The notes: generated from the letters alone by a model not told the origin. 64,000 nucleotides of DNA from Actinoallomurus spadix (GCF_024055725.1 NZ_JAMXMX010000014.1:124001-188000); one strand, 5' to 3'; counted from the stretch's first letter, positions 25,936 to 37,564 are shown. A program made the numbers and translations.

Positions 25936-28824
25936 GTGTCGCTCCTGGATGCCTCCCGGTTGCCCGCGCGTCCGATGACGGCGGCGGACACCGGCCCGCC
26001 TTCCGTCACGGGATTCCCGGCGCACCTGGGCCGTTCCGTCCTGGACGAGGTTCCGCGTTCGCACGGTCCGGGGCCGCAGGGGCGGGGATCCGGGACGCTG
26101 TACGGACGCGACGCCGAGCTCCGGCTGCTGGCGGACCTGACGTCTCGCGGCCTGGCCGGCGCGGGAGGCGCCCTGCTGCTGCGCGGAGAGGCCGGCATCG
26201 GGAAGACCGCCCTGCTCGGCGCGGCACGCGATGCCGCCGTCGGGCGGGGCGGCCGCGCCCTGTCGGCGGTCGGCGTCCAGTCGGAGGCCTCGATTCCCTT
26301 CGCCGGTCTGCATCAGCTGCTCAGGCCGATCCTCGACCGTGCCCCGGCTCTGATCCCCCGGCAGCGGCAGGCGCTGTCGGCGGCGTTCGGGATGATCGAG
26401 GGCGTCGCCCCGGAGACGTTCTCCGTCGGACTGGCCTCGCTGGAGCTGATCAGCGGTCTGGCCGACGACTCACCCGTCATCCTGGTGATCGACGACGCCC
26501 AGTGGGTCGACCGACCGAGCAGTGAGATCCTGGCCTTCATCGCCAACCGCCTGGACGCCGAGCGGATCGTCATGGTGCTCGCCGTCCGTGAGGGGCATGA
26601 CACCGTCCTGAACGACGCGGGCCTGCCCGAACTGCCGCTGACGAGGCTCGATGACGACGCCGCGGCGGCGCTTCTCACCGCGCGTGCCCCGGAACTCGGC
26701 GGAGCCGTCCGCGACCGCGTCCTGACCGAGGCGGCCGGCAACCCGTTGGCACTGATCGAGCTCCCGGCGGCACTGAGCGGGGATCGAGTCCGGCAGTCAC
26801 TGACGCCGTGGCTGCCGACCACCCGCCGCCTGGAGCGAGCCTTCCTCTCCCGCGTCTCGGAACTGCCGGACCCGACCCGGACCATCCTGCTGATCACCGC
26901 CGCCGACGACGAGGGCGACCTCACCGAGATCCTCAGGGCCGCGGAGCTCCTCGACGGCATGACCTCCTCGGTCGGCACCCTGGAACCCGCCGTCAACGCC
27001 GGGCTCATCGACTTCGACGGACGTGACGTGCGCTTCCGTCACCCCCTCATCCGCTCCGCCGTCTACCAGGCGGCCGGCCCGTCGAGACGCCTGGCCGCGC
27101 ACGCCGCGCTGGCGACGACCCTGAAGGACCATCAGGAACGCCGGGCATGGCACAGGGCGGCCGCCAGCCCCGGGCCGGACGACGACGCGGCGCTCGACCT
27201 GGAGGCGGCCGCCCTCAAGGCACTCGACCGGGGGGCTCCGCGCGCCGCGGCCGAAGCCCTGCGACGAGCGGCGCTGCTGAGCGCCCCGGACCGGAACCGG
27301 GGTCGCCTCCTGCTGCGCGCGGCGGAGATCGACTTCGAGCTGGGTGACGCCGTCGCCGCACGCCGGCACCTGGCCGAGGCGAGGTTCTCGAAGCTCGAAG
27401 AAGGAGAACGGCTCCGCGTGGCCCTGTGGACGGAGGCCCTCAACGAGGAGAGCTGGTACAGCCCGGAACGGGTACGGGCCTTCGCCGACGTGACGGACCG
27501 GCTGGTCGGCGCCGAGAGCGACGGCGCCGCGCTCGCGCTGAGAGCCCTGTGGCCGCTGTCCATCGGCTGCTGGTACGGCGATCCGGCACAGGAGACCCGT
27601 GACCTCGTCGTCAGGACGGCGCGACGCCTCCAGAGAAGCGACGGCGACCCCATGGTGCTGTCCATCGCCGCCTGCGCGGACCCGGTGGAAGAGGCGGCGT
27701 GGGTGATCGGCAGGACGTCCCGGGTCTCACCGGAGTCCATCGACGACCCCGCCGAGCAGCACGCGCTGGGAGCCTCATTGACCGCCGTCTGGGCCTTCGA
27801 CCTCTCCTGGCCGTTCCTGTGCGCGTCCGTCGACGGCCTCCGGCGACAGGGCCGCCTCGGACTGCTCGGCGAAGCCCTCGCCTCCCAGGCGTGGGCGGCG
27901 ATACACCTCGGCAAGCATCGGCTGGCGGCGGCCGCGGCGGACGAGGCCGGCCGGTTGGCGCGCGACACCGGCCGGCCTCGCTGGGCGCTGGTGGCCGATC
28001 TGGCCACGGCCACGCTGGCCAGTGAGCGCGGTGACCACGAGGCCGCCGGCGAACTCATCCGGAGGACGGAGGCGGAACTGCTCTCGGTCGGTGCCCAGTC
28101 CATCCTCGGCTTCGCCCAGTTCGCCCGCGGCCGGTACGCCCTGGTCAACAACCAGCACGGCGACGCGTTCGAGCAGTTGGCCCGGGTACTGGACCCGTCC
28201 GACATCGCCTACCACCCGTTCGTGGGCTACCTGGGGATCGCGGATCTGATCGAGGCGGCGATCCTCACCGGCCGCCGCGACGAAGCGGAACACCACCTCA
28301 CGCGGCTCGACGCCCTCGCCGAGAAGACGGCCTCCCCGTACCTGCGGGCCATGGCCGCCTACGCCCACCCCCTGGTCGCCCCCGACGACACGGCCGAGCC
28401 CCTCTACCAGCGGGCCTTCCGCACGCGGCTGAAGAATTGGCCGTTCCACCGGGCACGGCTCCTCCTGGCCTACGGCCGGTGGCTGAGACGCCGGCGCCGC
28501 CTCGTGGAGTCCCGTGCCCCGCTGCGGGCGGCCATGGAGAGCTTCGACGCCCTCGGCATCAGCGCGTTCGGTGAGGACGCGCGCGCCGAGCTGCGGGCCG
28601 CGGGAGAGGCCGTCGCCCGGCCGGCGCCTGACACCCTGGACAGACTCACCCCACAGGAACTGCAGATAGCCAGACTGGCCGCGAGCGGGCTGACCAACCG
28701 CGAGATCGGGGCACGGCTCTTCCTCTCTCACCGGACCGTCGGCTTCCACCTGTACCGGATCTTCCCGAAGCTCGGCATCACCTCCCGGAGTCAGCTGTGC
28801 ATCTCCGATCTCGGCGGTGACTAG
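25936..28824 (+). CDS. LuxR-family ATPase regulator (LAL type), copy B
   Basis: A 962-residue paralogue of the divergent gene: Walker A GEAGIGKTALL near residue 88, LVIDDAQWVDRPS near 190, a TPR-like middle and a C-terminal LuxR HTH (ELQIARLAASGLTNREIGARLFLSHRTVGFHL). A ~55-residue disordered extension precedes the ATPase. The GTG at 25936 is chosen because GGAGGGAGGAAC directly precedes it; an ATG upstream lacks such a site. The 196-bp gap to copy A is the shared control region. Confidence 0.9.
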   Translation: MSLLDASRLPARPMTAADTGPPSVTGFPAHLGRSVLDEVPRSHGPGPQGRGSGTLYGRDAELRLLADLTSRGLAGAGGALLLRGEAGIGKTALLGAARDAAVGRGGRALSAVGVQSEASIPFAGLHQLLRPILDRAPALIPRQRQALSAAFGMIEGVAPETFSVGLASLELISGLADDSPVILVIDDAQWVDRPSSEILAFIANRLDAERIVMVLAVREGHDTVLNDAGLPELPLTRLDDDAAAALLTARAPELGGAVRDRVLTEAAGNPLALIELPAALSGDRVRQSLTPWLPTTRRLERAFLSRVSELPDPTRTILLITAADDEGDLTEILRAAELLDGMTSSVGTLEPAVNAGLIDFDGRDVRFRHPLIRSAVYQAAGPSRRLAAHAALATTLKDHQERRAWHRAAASPGPDDDAALDLEAAALKALDRGAPRAAAEALRRAALLSAPDRNRGRLLLRAAEIDFELGDAVAARRHLAEARFSKLEEGERLRVALWTEALNEESWYSPERVRAFADVTDRLVGAESDGAALALRALWPLSIGCWYGDPAQETRDLVVRTARRLQRSDGDPMVLSIAACADPVEEAAWVIGRTSRVSPESIDDPAEQHALGASLTAVWAFDLSWPFLCASVDGLRRQGRLGLLGEALASQAWAAIHLGKHRLAAAAADEAGRLARDTGRPRWALVADLATATLASERGDHEAAGELIRRTEAELLSVGAQSILGFAQFARGRYALVNNQHGDAFEQLARVLDPSDIAYHPFVGYLGIADLIEAAILTGRRDEAEHHLTRLDALAEKTASPYLRAMAAYAHPLVAPDDTAEPLYQRAFRTRLKNWPFHRARLLLAYGRWLRRRRRLVESRAPLRAAMESFDALGISAFGEDARAELRAAGEAVARPAPDTLDRLTPQELQIARLAASGLTNREIGARLFLSHRTVGFHLYRIFPKLGITSRSQLCISDLGGD

Positions 28825-28856
28825 TGGCCGGGGCGCTGATCCGCGTCATCGCCGCC

Positions 28857-31122
<2,266 letters not shown>

Positions 31123-31248
31123 TTCTCTTCCTTCTCTGTTCCCAGCGTCAATCGGAACGACCCGCCGTCCGCGAGTGCTCTCGCCCGGCCGCGGCCGTTC
31201 GCCGCGTCCGCGGCGGATTCAGGCTAGGAGCCGGGCACTCCGCGCGCC

Positions 31249-31265
31249 TGGGTGCACTGCACCCA
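31249..31265. promoter_or_regulatory. 17-bp palindrome upstream of the MFS/AKR operon
   Basis: TGGGTGCACTGCACCCA has perfect 8-bp arms around a central base. It lies 127 bases upstream of the MFS GTG and 25 bases beyond the stop of the DUF4331 gene. The length and symmetry are those of an operator; no regulator gene is adjacent. Confidence 0.4.
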
Positions 31266-31289
31266 CCCTCAGGGACCGGCATGGGACGG

Positions 31290-32312
31290 TCAGACCGGGA
31301 TGACGTAGGGAAAAGTGCTACCGCGCCGTCCCGCCGCAACGGCCGGCGTGAGGCCCGTGGGCACGGCGGTCCCGGTGACGAGGGACAACATGACCTCAGG
31401 CGCGTTGTCGGACAGTGTCCGCCCGTTACGGACCGCGAAGCCGAACGTCGCCGGTGTGCCCACCGCATAGGGCAGGACGTCGGGGAACAGCTCGCGGGCC
31501 ACGGTCGCGCCATAGCCACCGGGATCACCGGAGACACCGGCGGCTCCGACGACCCCGGCGACCAGGCCGGCGATGTGCTCAGCGGCGGCGGCGTGGTCCT
31601 GCGACGGGTGCCTCGTGTTCGCGGGATTGGAGAAGTCGGTGTCATCAGGCCAGAAGATCGGCCACATCATCGGGTATCCGGCCCGGTTGACCTGCCGCCA
31701 GCCGCCGGCGTCGGTGGCGAGCCTGGTGGCGCCCCACACGCCGGTCCTCGCGCCGGGGCGCAGCCGCGGATGGGAGTGCGGAACCTCCAGCACGATCGAC
31801 TCCACGGTCGTACCGGAGAAGCTGTTCTGCGCGTCCGACGGGTCCCACGCGGCCAGATCGGGCGCCGTGCCCTTCGCGACGGCGGCGTTGACGATGGCGA
31901 GCAGCGACAGGTCGATGTAGAAGGGGTCGGCGGCCCGCCCGGCCCAGACCCGTACACCGCCCCCGGCGGCCGGCTGCCCGGTCCGGCCCTCCAGCACCAG
32001 GTTCCCGGCCGCCGTGTCCTCCCGCGCGTCGGCACCGGTCAGCTCGTGCACCCGCAGGGCCTGCCGTCCGTCCGGGCCGGGCTCGCCGAACGAGATCCGG
32101 TAGGTCAGGTCCTCGAAGGCGGCGCCGTCGAAGTGCACCTTGAACTCGTACCGCGCCTCCGGGTGGAAGCCCGGTCGCGCGTAGACGCCGGTGATGTCGG
32201 AGTTGACGTCCATGACGAACACCGTGCTTTCCTGCCCGGGAAACACGTACAGGTCGTCGATGAACAGTTGGCCGTTCTGCGCCGCCAGCGGCGTGTCGAT
32301 ATGATGGGACAT
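31290..32312 (-). CDS. DUF4331-family protein
   Basis: A 340-residue protein beginning SHHIDTPLA, the hallmark start of DUF4331, followed by FIDDLYVFPG and FVMDVNSD and later conserved His/Asp-rich stretches (VPHSHPRL, NPANTRHPSQDHA). No signal peptide is seen. The family's role is unknown. GAGGAGG lies before the ATG. It is the last of three minus-strand genes that start with the SDR at 34153; spacing (103 bases) leaves co-transcription uncertain. Confidence 0.82.
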   Translation of the reverse strand: MSHHIDTPLAAQNGQLFIDDLYVFPGQESTVFVMDVNSDITGVYARPGFHPEARYEFKVHFDGAAFEDLTYRISFGEPGPDGRQALRVHELTGADAREDTAAGNLVLEGRTGQPAAGGGVRVWAGRAADPFYIDLSLLAIVNAAVAKGTAPDLAAWDPSDAQNSFSGTTVESIVLEVPHSHPRLRPGARTGVWGATRLATDAGGWRQVNRAGYPMMWPIFWPDDTDFSNPANTRHPSQDHAAAAEHIAGLVAGVVGAAGVSGDPGGYGATVARELFPDVLPYAVGTPATFGFAVRNGRTLSDNAPEVMLSLVTGTAVPTGLTPAVAAGRRGSTFPYVIPV

Positions 32313-32415
32313 GAGGTGGTCCTCCTCGGTGCGTGGCTTGCCTTGGCTGTGATGCGGTGAGGTGAGAGCGACACGGATGGGTGGCGGCCGGGGGTGGCGC
32401 ACGCCTCCGGCGCGG

Positions 32416-33321
32416 TCAGTCGGCGGGCAGCGCCGGTCCGAGCAGGTCCTCCAGCTCGACCCGCCGGTAGAACTCCCGCCGGATCAGGTCGCCGACCCGG
32501 TTGACGGTCTCGGCTCCGTCGTCGGCCGGGTCGATGTGCACCCGGAACGGCCGCCGGCCCTTGGGGGTGTCGACCACCCGGACGATGGACCGGGCCACCT
32601 CCGCCGGGTCGGCGTCGGCGGGGGCGAGGTCGGCGAGCTTCCTGGCGATCTGGTCCATCAGGCCGCCGTAGCGGCCCTCGTACGCTTCCGCCACCTCCGG
32701 GCTGGCCGGATGCCCCGCGTTGGCGAAGTGGTTCGTGCCGGTGGTGAACGAGCCGGGAACGATGATGACGGTGTCGATACCGAATCGAGCGAGTTCGGCC
32801 GCGTACGAGACGGCGAGGGCGTCCTCGGCCGCCTTGGCCGCGAAGTACGGCCCGAGGTACGGCGGAGTGCCGCCCCTGGTGCTGCTGGAACCGACCCACA
32901 CCACCAGCCCGTCCCCTTGGCCGCGCAGATGGGGCAGCACCGCCCGGTTGAGCCGCTGCGTGGAGACGGCGTTCGTGTCGTAGACGCCGACCAGCTGCTC
33001 GGGCGTGAACGCCTCGAGCGGGCCGAGGACCATGTGCCCGGCGTTGTGCACGACGACGTCGACCCGGCCGTGCTCGGCGACGACGGCCTCGACGGCGGCG
33101 TCGACGGAGTCCTGGCTGGACACGTCCATCTCGATGGGACGCAGGTCCACCGACCGGGTCTGGGCGTACTCAGAGGCGTCGCGGGCCGCGGCGGTGTTGC
33201 GGCCGGTGATGTCGCGCATACCGGCGTAGACGACGTGACCGGCGTCGGCGAGGCCCCGGACGGTCATGGCGCCGAAGCCGCTCGACGCCCCGCTGACAAT
33301 GATGATCTTTTGGGACGGCAT
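32416..33321 (-). CDS. SDR-family oxidoreductase (classical)
   Basis: A 301-residue short-chain dehydrogenase. Cofactor motif SGASSGFG near residue 10, HNAGHM near 92, catalytic Ser in VGSSST and the Tyr-Lys pair in YFAAK near 165. It is longer than the usual ~250 because of a C-terminal extension that resembles SDRs acting on larger substrates. It lies between a second SDR and the DUF4331 gene on the same strand. Substrate unknown. Confidence 0.9.
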   Translation of the reverse strand: MPSQKIIIVSGASSGFGAMTVRGLADAGHVVYAGMRDITGRNTAAARDASEYAQTRSVDLRPIEMDVSSQDSVDAAVEAVVAEHGRVDVVVHNAGHMVLGPLEAFTPEQLVGVYDTNAVSTQRLNRAVLPHLRGQGDGLVVWVGSSSTRGGTPPYLGPYFAAKAAEDALAVSYAAELARFGIDTVIIVPGSFTTGTNHFANAGHPASPEVAEAYEGRYGGLMDQIARKLADLAPADADPAEVARSIVRVVDTPKGRRPFRVHIDPADDGAETVNRVGDLIRREFYRRVELEDLLGPALPAD

Positions 33322-33397
33322 GTTGCCTGCTTCCTCGGGTGTGGGATACGGGTGTTGCTGTGTTCGCCGGAATCGCGACCGCGTCGCGGCGGTCGGC

Positions 33398-34153
33398 TCA
33401 GATGACGCCGCCGTTGGCGTAGACGACCTGGCCGTTGACCCAGCGGGCCGGGCCGGCCAGGAACGCGACGACCTCGGCGATGTCCGCGGGGACGCCCAGA
33501 CGCTCTAGAGGCGCCATCCGGGCGAGACGATCGATCGACTCCTGGTCCTTTCCGTCGAGGAACAACGGAGTCGCGGTCGGTCCCGGGGCCACCGCGTTGA
33601 CGGTGATGTCCCGGCCGCGCAGTTCCTTGGCCAGGATCAGCGTCAGCGCGTCCACCGCGCCCTTGCTGGCGGCGTAGGCCGCGTAGGTCGGCAGGGCGAT
33701 CTTGACCACTGACGAGGACAGATTGATGATCGCGCCGCCGGACCGGACCCTTCGGGACGCCTCCCGTGCGACGACGAAGGTGCCCCGGATGTTGATGCGG
33801 TGCATGCGGTCCAGCACCGCCAGGTCGAGCTCGGCCAGCGGTGAGAGCTCCATGACGCCGGCCGTGTTGATCACGACGTCGACCCCGCCGAAGGCCGACT
33901 CGGCCGCCTCGAACAGCGCGGCGACGTCACCCTCGTCCGCGACGTCGGCGCGCACGGCGACGGCCCGACCGCCACGATCGGTGATCGTCGCGGCCAGTCG
34001 CTCCGCCTCGGCCGGCCGGCCGGCGTAATTGATCACGACGGCGCACCCGTCGTCGGCGAGGCGCCGGCAGATCGCCTGGCCGATGCCGCCGGAACCTCCC
34101 GTCACCACCGCCACCCGGTCACGCGCCGGGTCTCGTCTCTGCTGCTCGACCAT
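33398..34153 (-). CDS. SDR-family oxidoreductase (FabG-like)
   Basis: A 251-residue classical SDR: TGGSGGIG near residue 20, NTAGVM near 95, LSSSV and catalytic YAASK near 160, and NAVAPGPTATPLF after it. It is divergent from another SDR gene at 34369, with a 215-bp operator-rich gap. FabG-like sequence does not by itself fix the substrate. Confidence 0.9.
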   Translation of the reverse strand: MVEQQRRDPARDRVAVVTGGSGGIGQAICRRLADDGCAVVINYAGRPAEAERLAATITDRGGRAVAVRADVADEGDVAALFEAAESAFGGVDVVINTAGVMELSPLAELDLAVLDRMHRINIRGTFVVAREASRRVRSGGAIINLSSSVVKIALPTYAAYAASKGAVDALTLILAKELRGRDITVNAVAPGPTATPLFLDGKDQESIDRLARMAPLERLGVPADIAEVVAFLAGPARWVNGQVVYANGGVI

Positions 34154-34215
34154 CGGGCCGCCTTCCTCTTTCGCGCTCGCATCGGAACGCGCTCATCGTG
34201 TTCCCGGCGGCTCCG

Positions 34216-34307
34216 TGCCTTCTTCCGTCAGGTGACTGGGCCGGTCACCGGTGCGGGGTGCGAGGCGATGACGTGACGGTGAGCAGGTCATGTGACGGAA
34301 GAGGGCA
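34216..34307. promoter_or_regulatory. Divergent control region with inverted repeats
   Basis: Two inverted near-copies of TCTTCCGTCA-NN-TGAC lie at 34216-34238 (plus) and 34284-34307 (minus). Between them are GGTGAC-N7-GTCACC (34231-34249) and CACCGGTG. This sits between two divergent SDR genes and is probably a shared regulator-binding region. Confidence 0.4.
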
Positions 34308-34368
34308 CAGCGACGGCCCGGCCACGATGGCCGACGTCTCAAGCGACACGAACGAAAGGACGGATCCG

Positions 34369-35124
34369 GTGCCCGACAGTGCTTTGAGCGGAAAGACAGT
34401 TCTGGTCACGGGGGGAGCGAAGAACCTCGGTGGCGCGATCTCACGTGACCTCGCCGCCGCCGGGGCGAGAATCGCCGTCCACTACCACAGTCCCTCCGAC
34501 AAGGGCCTCGCCGACGAAACGGTGGCCGCGTGCGTCGCGGCGGGTGGGGACGCCTTCGCGGTCGAAGCCGAGCTGACCTCGGTGACGGAGATCCGCCGGG
34601 TCCTCGACTCGGTGACCGGACGCTATGGCGCCCTCTACGCAACGGTGAACACGGCGGGCCTCGCGAGGGGCAACCCGATGACCGAGGTCACCGAGGACGA
34701 ATACGACGCCCACTTCGCCATCAACTCCAAGGCCGCGTTCTTCGTCATGGCCGAGACCGCCAAGCGGATCGACGACGGCGGCGCGATCCTCAACCTCGTG
34801 TCATCGTTGCTGGCCGCCTACACCGGCCGCTACTCCGTGTACGCCGGCAGCAAGGCGCCGGTGGAGCACTTCACCCGGGCACTGTCCAAGGAGCTGGCGG
34901 GCCGCCGCGTCTCGGTCAACAACCTGGCTCCCGGCCCCATGGACACGTCGTTCTTCTGGAACGCGGCCGCACCCGGTGAGGAGGAGTTCTCCCGCGCTCA
35001 GACGCCGTACGGCGAGCTCACGAAGGTCGAGCACATCGTTCCGTGGGTACGTTTCCTGCTCACCGACGGATGGTGGCTCAACGGCCAGACCGTCTTCCTC
35101 AACGGCGGCTTCGCCACTCGCTAG
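34369..35124 (+). CDS. SDR-family oxidoreductase
   Basis: A 251-residue classical SDR: TGGAKNLGG near residue 14, NTAGLA near 90, SSLLAAYTGRYSV and catalytic YAGSK near 158, and NNLAPGPMDTSFFW after it. The GTG at 34369 is preferred because AAAGGA precedes it and the length matches its divergent sibling; an ATG at 34327 would add 14 residues. A 7-bp-stem hairpin follows the stop. Confidence 0.88.
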   Translation: MPDSALSGKTVLVTGGAKNLGGAISRDLAAAGARIAVHYHSPSDKGLADETVAACVAAGGDAFAVEAELTSVTEIRRVLDSVTGRYGALYATVNTAGLARGNPMTEVTEDEYDAHFAINSKAAFFVMAETAKRIDDGGAILNLVSSLLAAYTGRYSVYAGSKAPVEHFTRALSKELAGRRVSVNNLAPGPMDTSFFWNAAAPGEEEFSRAQTPYGELTKVEHIVPWVRFLLTDGWWLNGQTVFLNGGFATR

Positions 35125-35143
35125 CCGCTCGCCCGCTGGCGAC

Positions 35144-35171
35144 GCGGGGCCGCCTCGGGGGCCCGCCCCGC
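35144..35171 (+). terminator. Possible hairpin terminator after the SDR gene
   Basis: Arms GCGGGGC/GCCCCGC around a 14-base loop, 20 bases after the SDR stop. Confidence 0.3.
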
Positions 35172-35281
35172 TTCGCCTGCGGCCGGCAGCCGGGGACGGA
35201 ACGAGAGAACCGCCCGTGAGTCAACAGCCAAAGGAGCGCGGCGAGCTGGAACAGGCTTGACCTGTGTCGACTTGCGATCTT

Positions 35282-35297
35282 TCGAACGTCAGTTCGA
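35282..35297. promoter_or_regulatory. LexA (SOS) box
   Basis: TCGAACGTCAGTTCGA matches the Gram-positive/actinobacterial LexA consensus CGAAC-N4-GTTCG exactly, with extra symmetric bases. A possible -35 TTGACC lies at 35257, which would place the -10 over this box. The downstream gene starts 11 bases later. Confidence 0.7.
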
Positions 35298-35307
35298 AAA
35301 TGGTCGC

Positions 35308-35685
35308 ATGCGCGACGCCCGGCCGCTCGACCACTACCCGTCCGGATCCCATCGGATCGAGGCGCGCGACGCCTGGGTCTGGATCCGCCACAAGGGCGCC
35401 TGGCGTAAGGGGGCGATCCACTGCTGGTACGTCCACGGCGACACCTGGATGGCGTGGATGCAGCACGAGGATCCCACCCCCGACGTTCCGTGGTCGGCAT
35501 GGGGGCTTTACGTGTACGACGGGGTCACGATCCGCCGGCGCCACACACCCGCCGCTGTCGCCCACGTCGAGCTCTCACCGGACTCCGACGGCATGGACCG
35601 CATAACCGCAAGGCTCCGCGACACCGGCTACCGCGTCGCCCGGCACCGCCTCGCGGGCGACGACCGGACCCTGCTCATCGGATAG
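35308..35685 (+). CDS. Unknown protein, probably SOS-induced
   Basis: A 125-residue soluble protein rich in Trp, His and Arg: DAWVWIRHKGAWRKGAIHCWY near the start, WMAWMQHEDP near 55, and a C-terminal alpha/beta-like stretch. No known domain is recognised. The ATG at 35308 is chosen because the LexA box lies at 35282-35297; a TTG at 35257 would place the box inside the coding region. A LexA box this close to the start implies induction by DNA damage. Tryptophan- and arginine-rich character would suit nucleic-acid binding, but that is only an impression. Confidence 0.7.
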   Translation: MRDARPLDHYPSGSHRIEARDAWVWIRHKGAWRKGAIHCWYVHGDTWMAWMQHEDPTPDVPWSAWGLYVYDGVTIRRRHTPAAVAHVELSPDSDGMDRITARLRDTGYRVARHRLAGDDRTLLIG

Positions 35686-35713
35686 GACCGCTCCATGCGG
35701 CCTCGCCGATGAC

Positions 35714-36580
35714 TCAGTCGAAAAGCTCGTCGGCCGAACCCGCCACGGCAGCCAGCCGGACCCACTTTTGCAACTGTGAGAGGTCGAGGCACTCCTCGAT
35801 CCGGGCGCGCTGCTCGCCGGTGAGCGCGACCCCCCGCACGTCCAGGACGGCGAGGATCGCCTTGGCCTCACCCCGGGCCTCGCCCCGGGCCTCACCTTCG
35901 GCGAAGTATCTCTTGGCGAAGCTGCTCTGGTACTCATACTTTTCAGCGATCAACAAGGCCTCCAGGTAACTGCGGGCGTACTCGGTCTGTAGCGCCGCGA
36001 GTACAACATCAGCGTACAGCTGGGCACGTTCATCGTCGACGTCGCACAGGACACCCTTGTGAAGGGCATCAAGGACCTCGAACCTCTGTGAACCATGCAC
36101 CATCGCCGACAATACGGCCAATTCAGGCAGATTTTCGGCTTCGTCGGCATCCGTCACCACGGGGATCGAATCGGGCCCGAGCACCAACGGCCTCAAGGCC
36201 CACCCCGGATGGCCGATAGGGATCGACTTCGCACACCAGGACGCGACCGCGGCGTCCACACAGACCACCAGCAACACCGTCGGACACTCGATGCGCGCCC
36301 GCAGGCTGGTTACATAGAGCGGCCAGCTCCACCGCTTCTGCGGATCGCGGCCGCGCTGCACCTCGACCACAACCCCGAGGACCGGCCGATCGGTCCGCAG
36401 CACTACGACGACATCCGCCCGAAATTCGCTGGGAACAACCTCGGTCAAATCGCCTGACTCGGACTGAACCTCATCGAATTCGGGAACGGCAACATCCAGG
36501 ACGTTACCGAGCAGATCAGCCGCCAGTTGAGGGCGGTTCCGAAACAGGAGAGCCACTGCTTCGTGTTCTGTTGTCGGCAT
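35714..36580 (-). CDS. Rpn-like PD-(D/E)XK nuclease-fold protein
   Basis: A 288-residue protein. The nuclease core is FRADVVVVL near residue 55 with VLGVVVEVQRGRD near 70, giving Asp and Glu-x-Gln of a PD-(D/E)XK site, followed by KRWSWPLYVTSLR. The C-terminal third is helical with a short Gly-Glu-Ala-Arg repeat (GEARGEARGEA). Such proteins resemble recombination-promoting Rpn nucleases and are numerous in actinomycetes. The ATG at 36580 (MPTTEHEAV) matches the common N-terminus. Its base composition is a little lower in G+C than its neighbours. It is convergent with the LexA-box gene. Confidence 0.78.
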   Translation of the reverse strand: MPTTEHEAVALLFRNRPQLAADLLGNVLDVAVPEFDEVQSESGDLTEVVPSEFRADVVVVLRTDRPVLGVVVEVQRGRDPQKRWSWPLYVTSLRARIECPTVLLVVCVDAAVASWCAKSIPIGHPGWALRPLVLGPDSIPVVTDADEAENLPELAVLSAMVHGSQRFEVLDALHKGVLCDVDDERAQLYADVVLAALQTEYARSYLEALLIAEKYEYQSSFAKRYFAEGEARGEARGEAKAILAVLDVRGVALTGEQRARIEECLDLSQLQKWVRLAAVAGSADELFD

Positions 36581-36796
36581 GCGTAAAACATTATCGGCGA
36601 TCGACCAGGCGCGCACGATAATCGACGCTTTACCAGCAGATATAGCGGTCATCTCCGACTAATATCACGTTCTCTTGTACCATCCGGACAGCGACGCATC
36701 CGGCCCGTTTAGGCGGCGAGAGGAGGGTACGACCCACGGCATGCCGAACGATCCGGCGAGGAGGGGGGACCGCACGCGGTCGTGGTGGGGGCCGGG

Positions 36797-37564
36797 ATGC
36801 CGCTGCTGATAGGCACGTCCGGGTGGCAGTACAAGCACTGGCGGGACGTCCTCTACCCGACCGGGCTGCCGCAGCGCGTCTGGCTGGAGCGGTACGCCGA
36901 GTGCTTCGACACGGTGGAGAACAACAACGCCTTCTACCGCCTGCCCGGCCGTGAGGTGTTCGAAGGGTGGCGGGAGCGCACGCCGCCCGGGTTCGTGATG
37001 GCCGTGAAGGCCAGCCGTTACCTGACCCACATCAAGCGTCTCAAGGACCCGGAAGAGCCGGTGGACCGGCTGATGAACGCCGCGAGCGGCCTGGGCGACA
37101 AGCTCGGCCCGGTCCTCGTCCAGCTCCCGCCGACCCTGCAGATCGAGGTCGAGCGCCTCGAACGCTGCCTGCGCCGCTTCCCTGCGGGAGTCCGGGTCGC
37201 GGTCGAGCCCCGGCACCCGTCCTGGTGGACCGGTGAGGTGCGTGAGCTGCTCGTCCGGTACGGGGCGGCGCTGTGCTGGGCGGACCGGCTCGGCCGGCCG
37301 CTCACGCCGCTGTGGCGGACCGCCGACTGGGGCTACCTGCGGCTCCACGAGGGCGCGGCCACGCCCTGGCCGGAGTACGGCGACCGGGCGCTGCGCTCCT
37401 GGGTGCGGCGGCTCGCCGAGACCTGGGACGACGGCCAGGACGTCTACGTCTACTTCAACAACGATCCGGGCGGCGCGGCCGTACGGGACGCCGGGCGGTT
37501 CGCCGAGTTCGCCCGGGCGGCCGGTCGCGGCGTGACCCGTACGCCCGCGCTGTCCGTGCGCTGA
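36797..37564 (+). CDS. DUF72 (YecE-like) protein
   Basis: A 255-residue TIM-barrel-like DUF72 protein: IGTSGWQYKHWRDVLYP at the N-terminus, NNAFYRLP near 45, FVMAVKASRYLTH near 65, VAVEPRHPSWW near 140, and a YVYFNNDPGG end near 225. These are the conserved family blocks; the activity is unknown. A GTG 15 bases earlier is an alternative start. It ends 10 bases from the convergent P450 gene. Confidence 0.9.
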   Translation: MPLLIGTSGWQYKHWRDVLYPTGLPQRVWLERYAECFDTVENNNAFYRLPGREVFEGWRERTPPGFVMAVKASRYLTHIKRLKDPEEPVDRLMNAASGLGDKLGPVLVQLPPTLQIEVERLERCLRRFPAGVRVAVEPRHPSWWTGEVRELLVRYGAALCWADRLGRPLTPLWRTADWGYLRLHEGAATPWPEYGDRALRSWVRRLAETWDDGQDVYVYFNNDPGGAAVRDAGRFAEFARAAGRGVTRTPALSVR

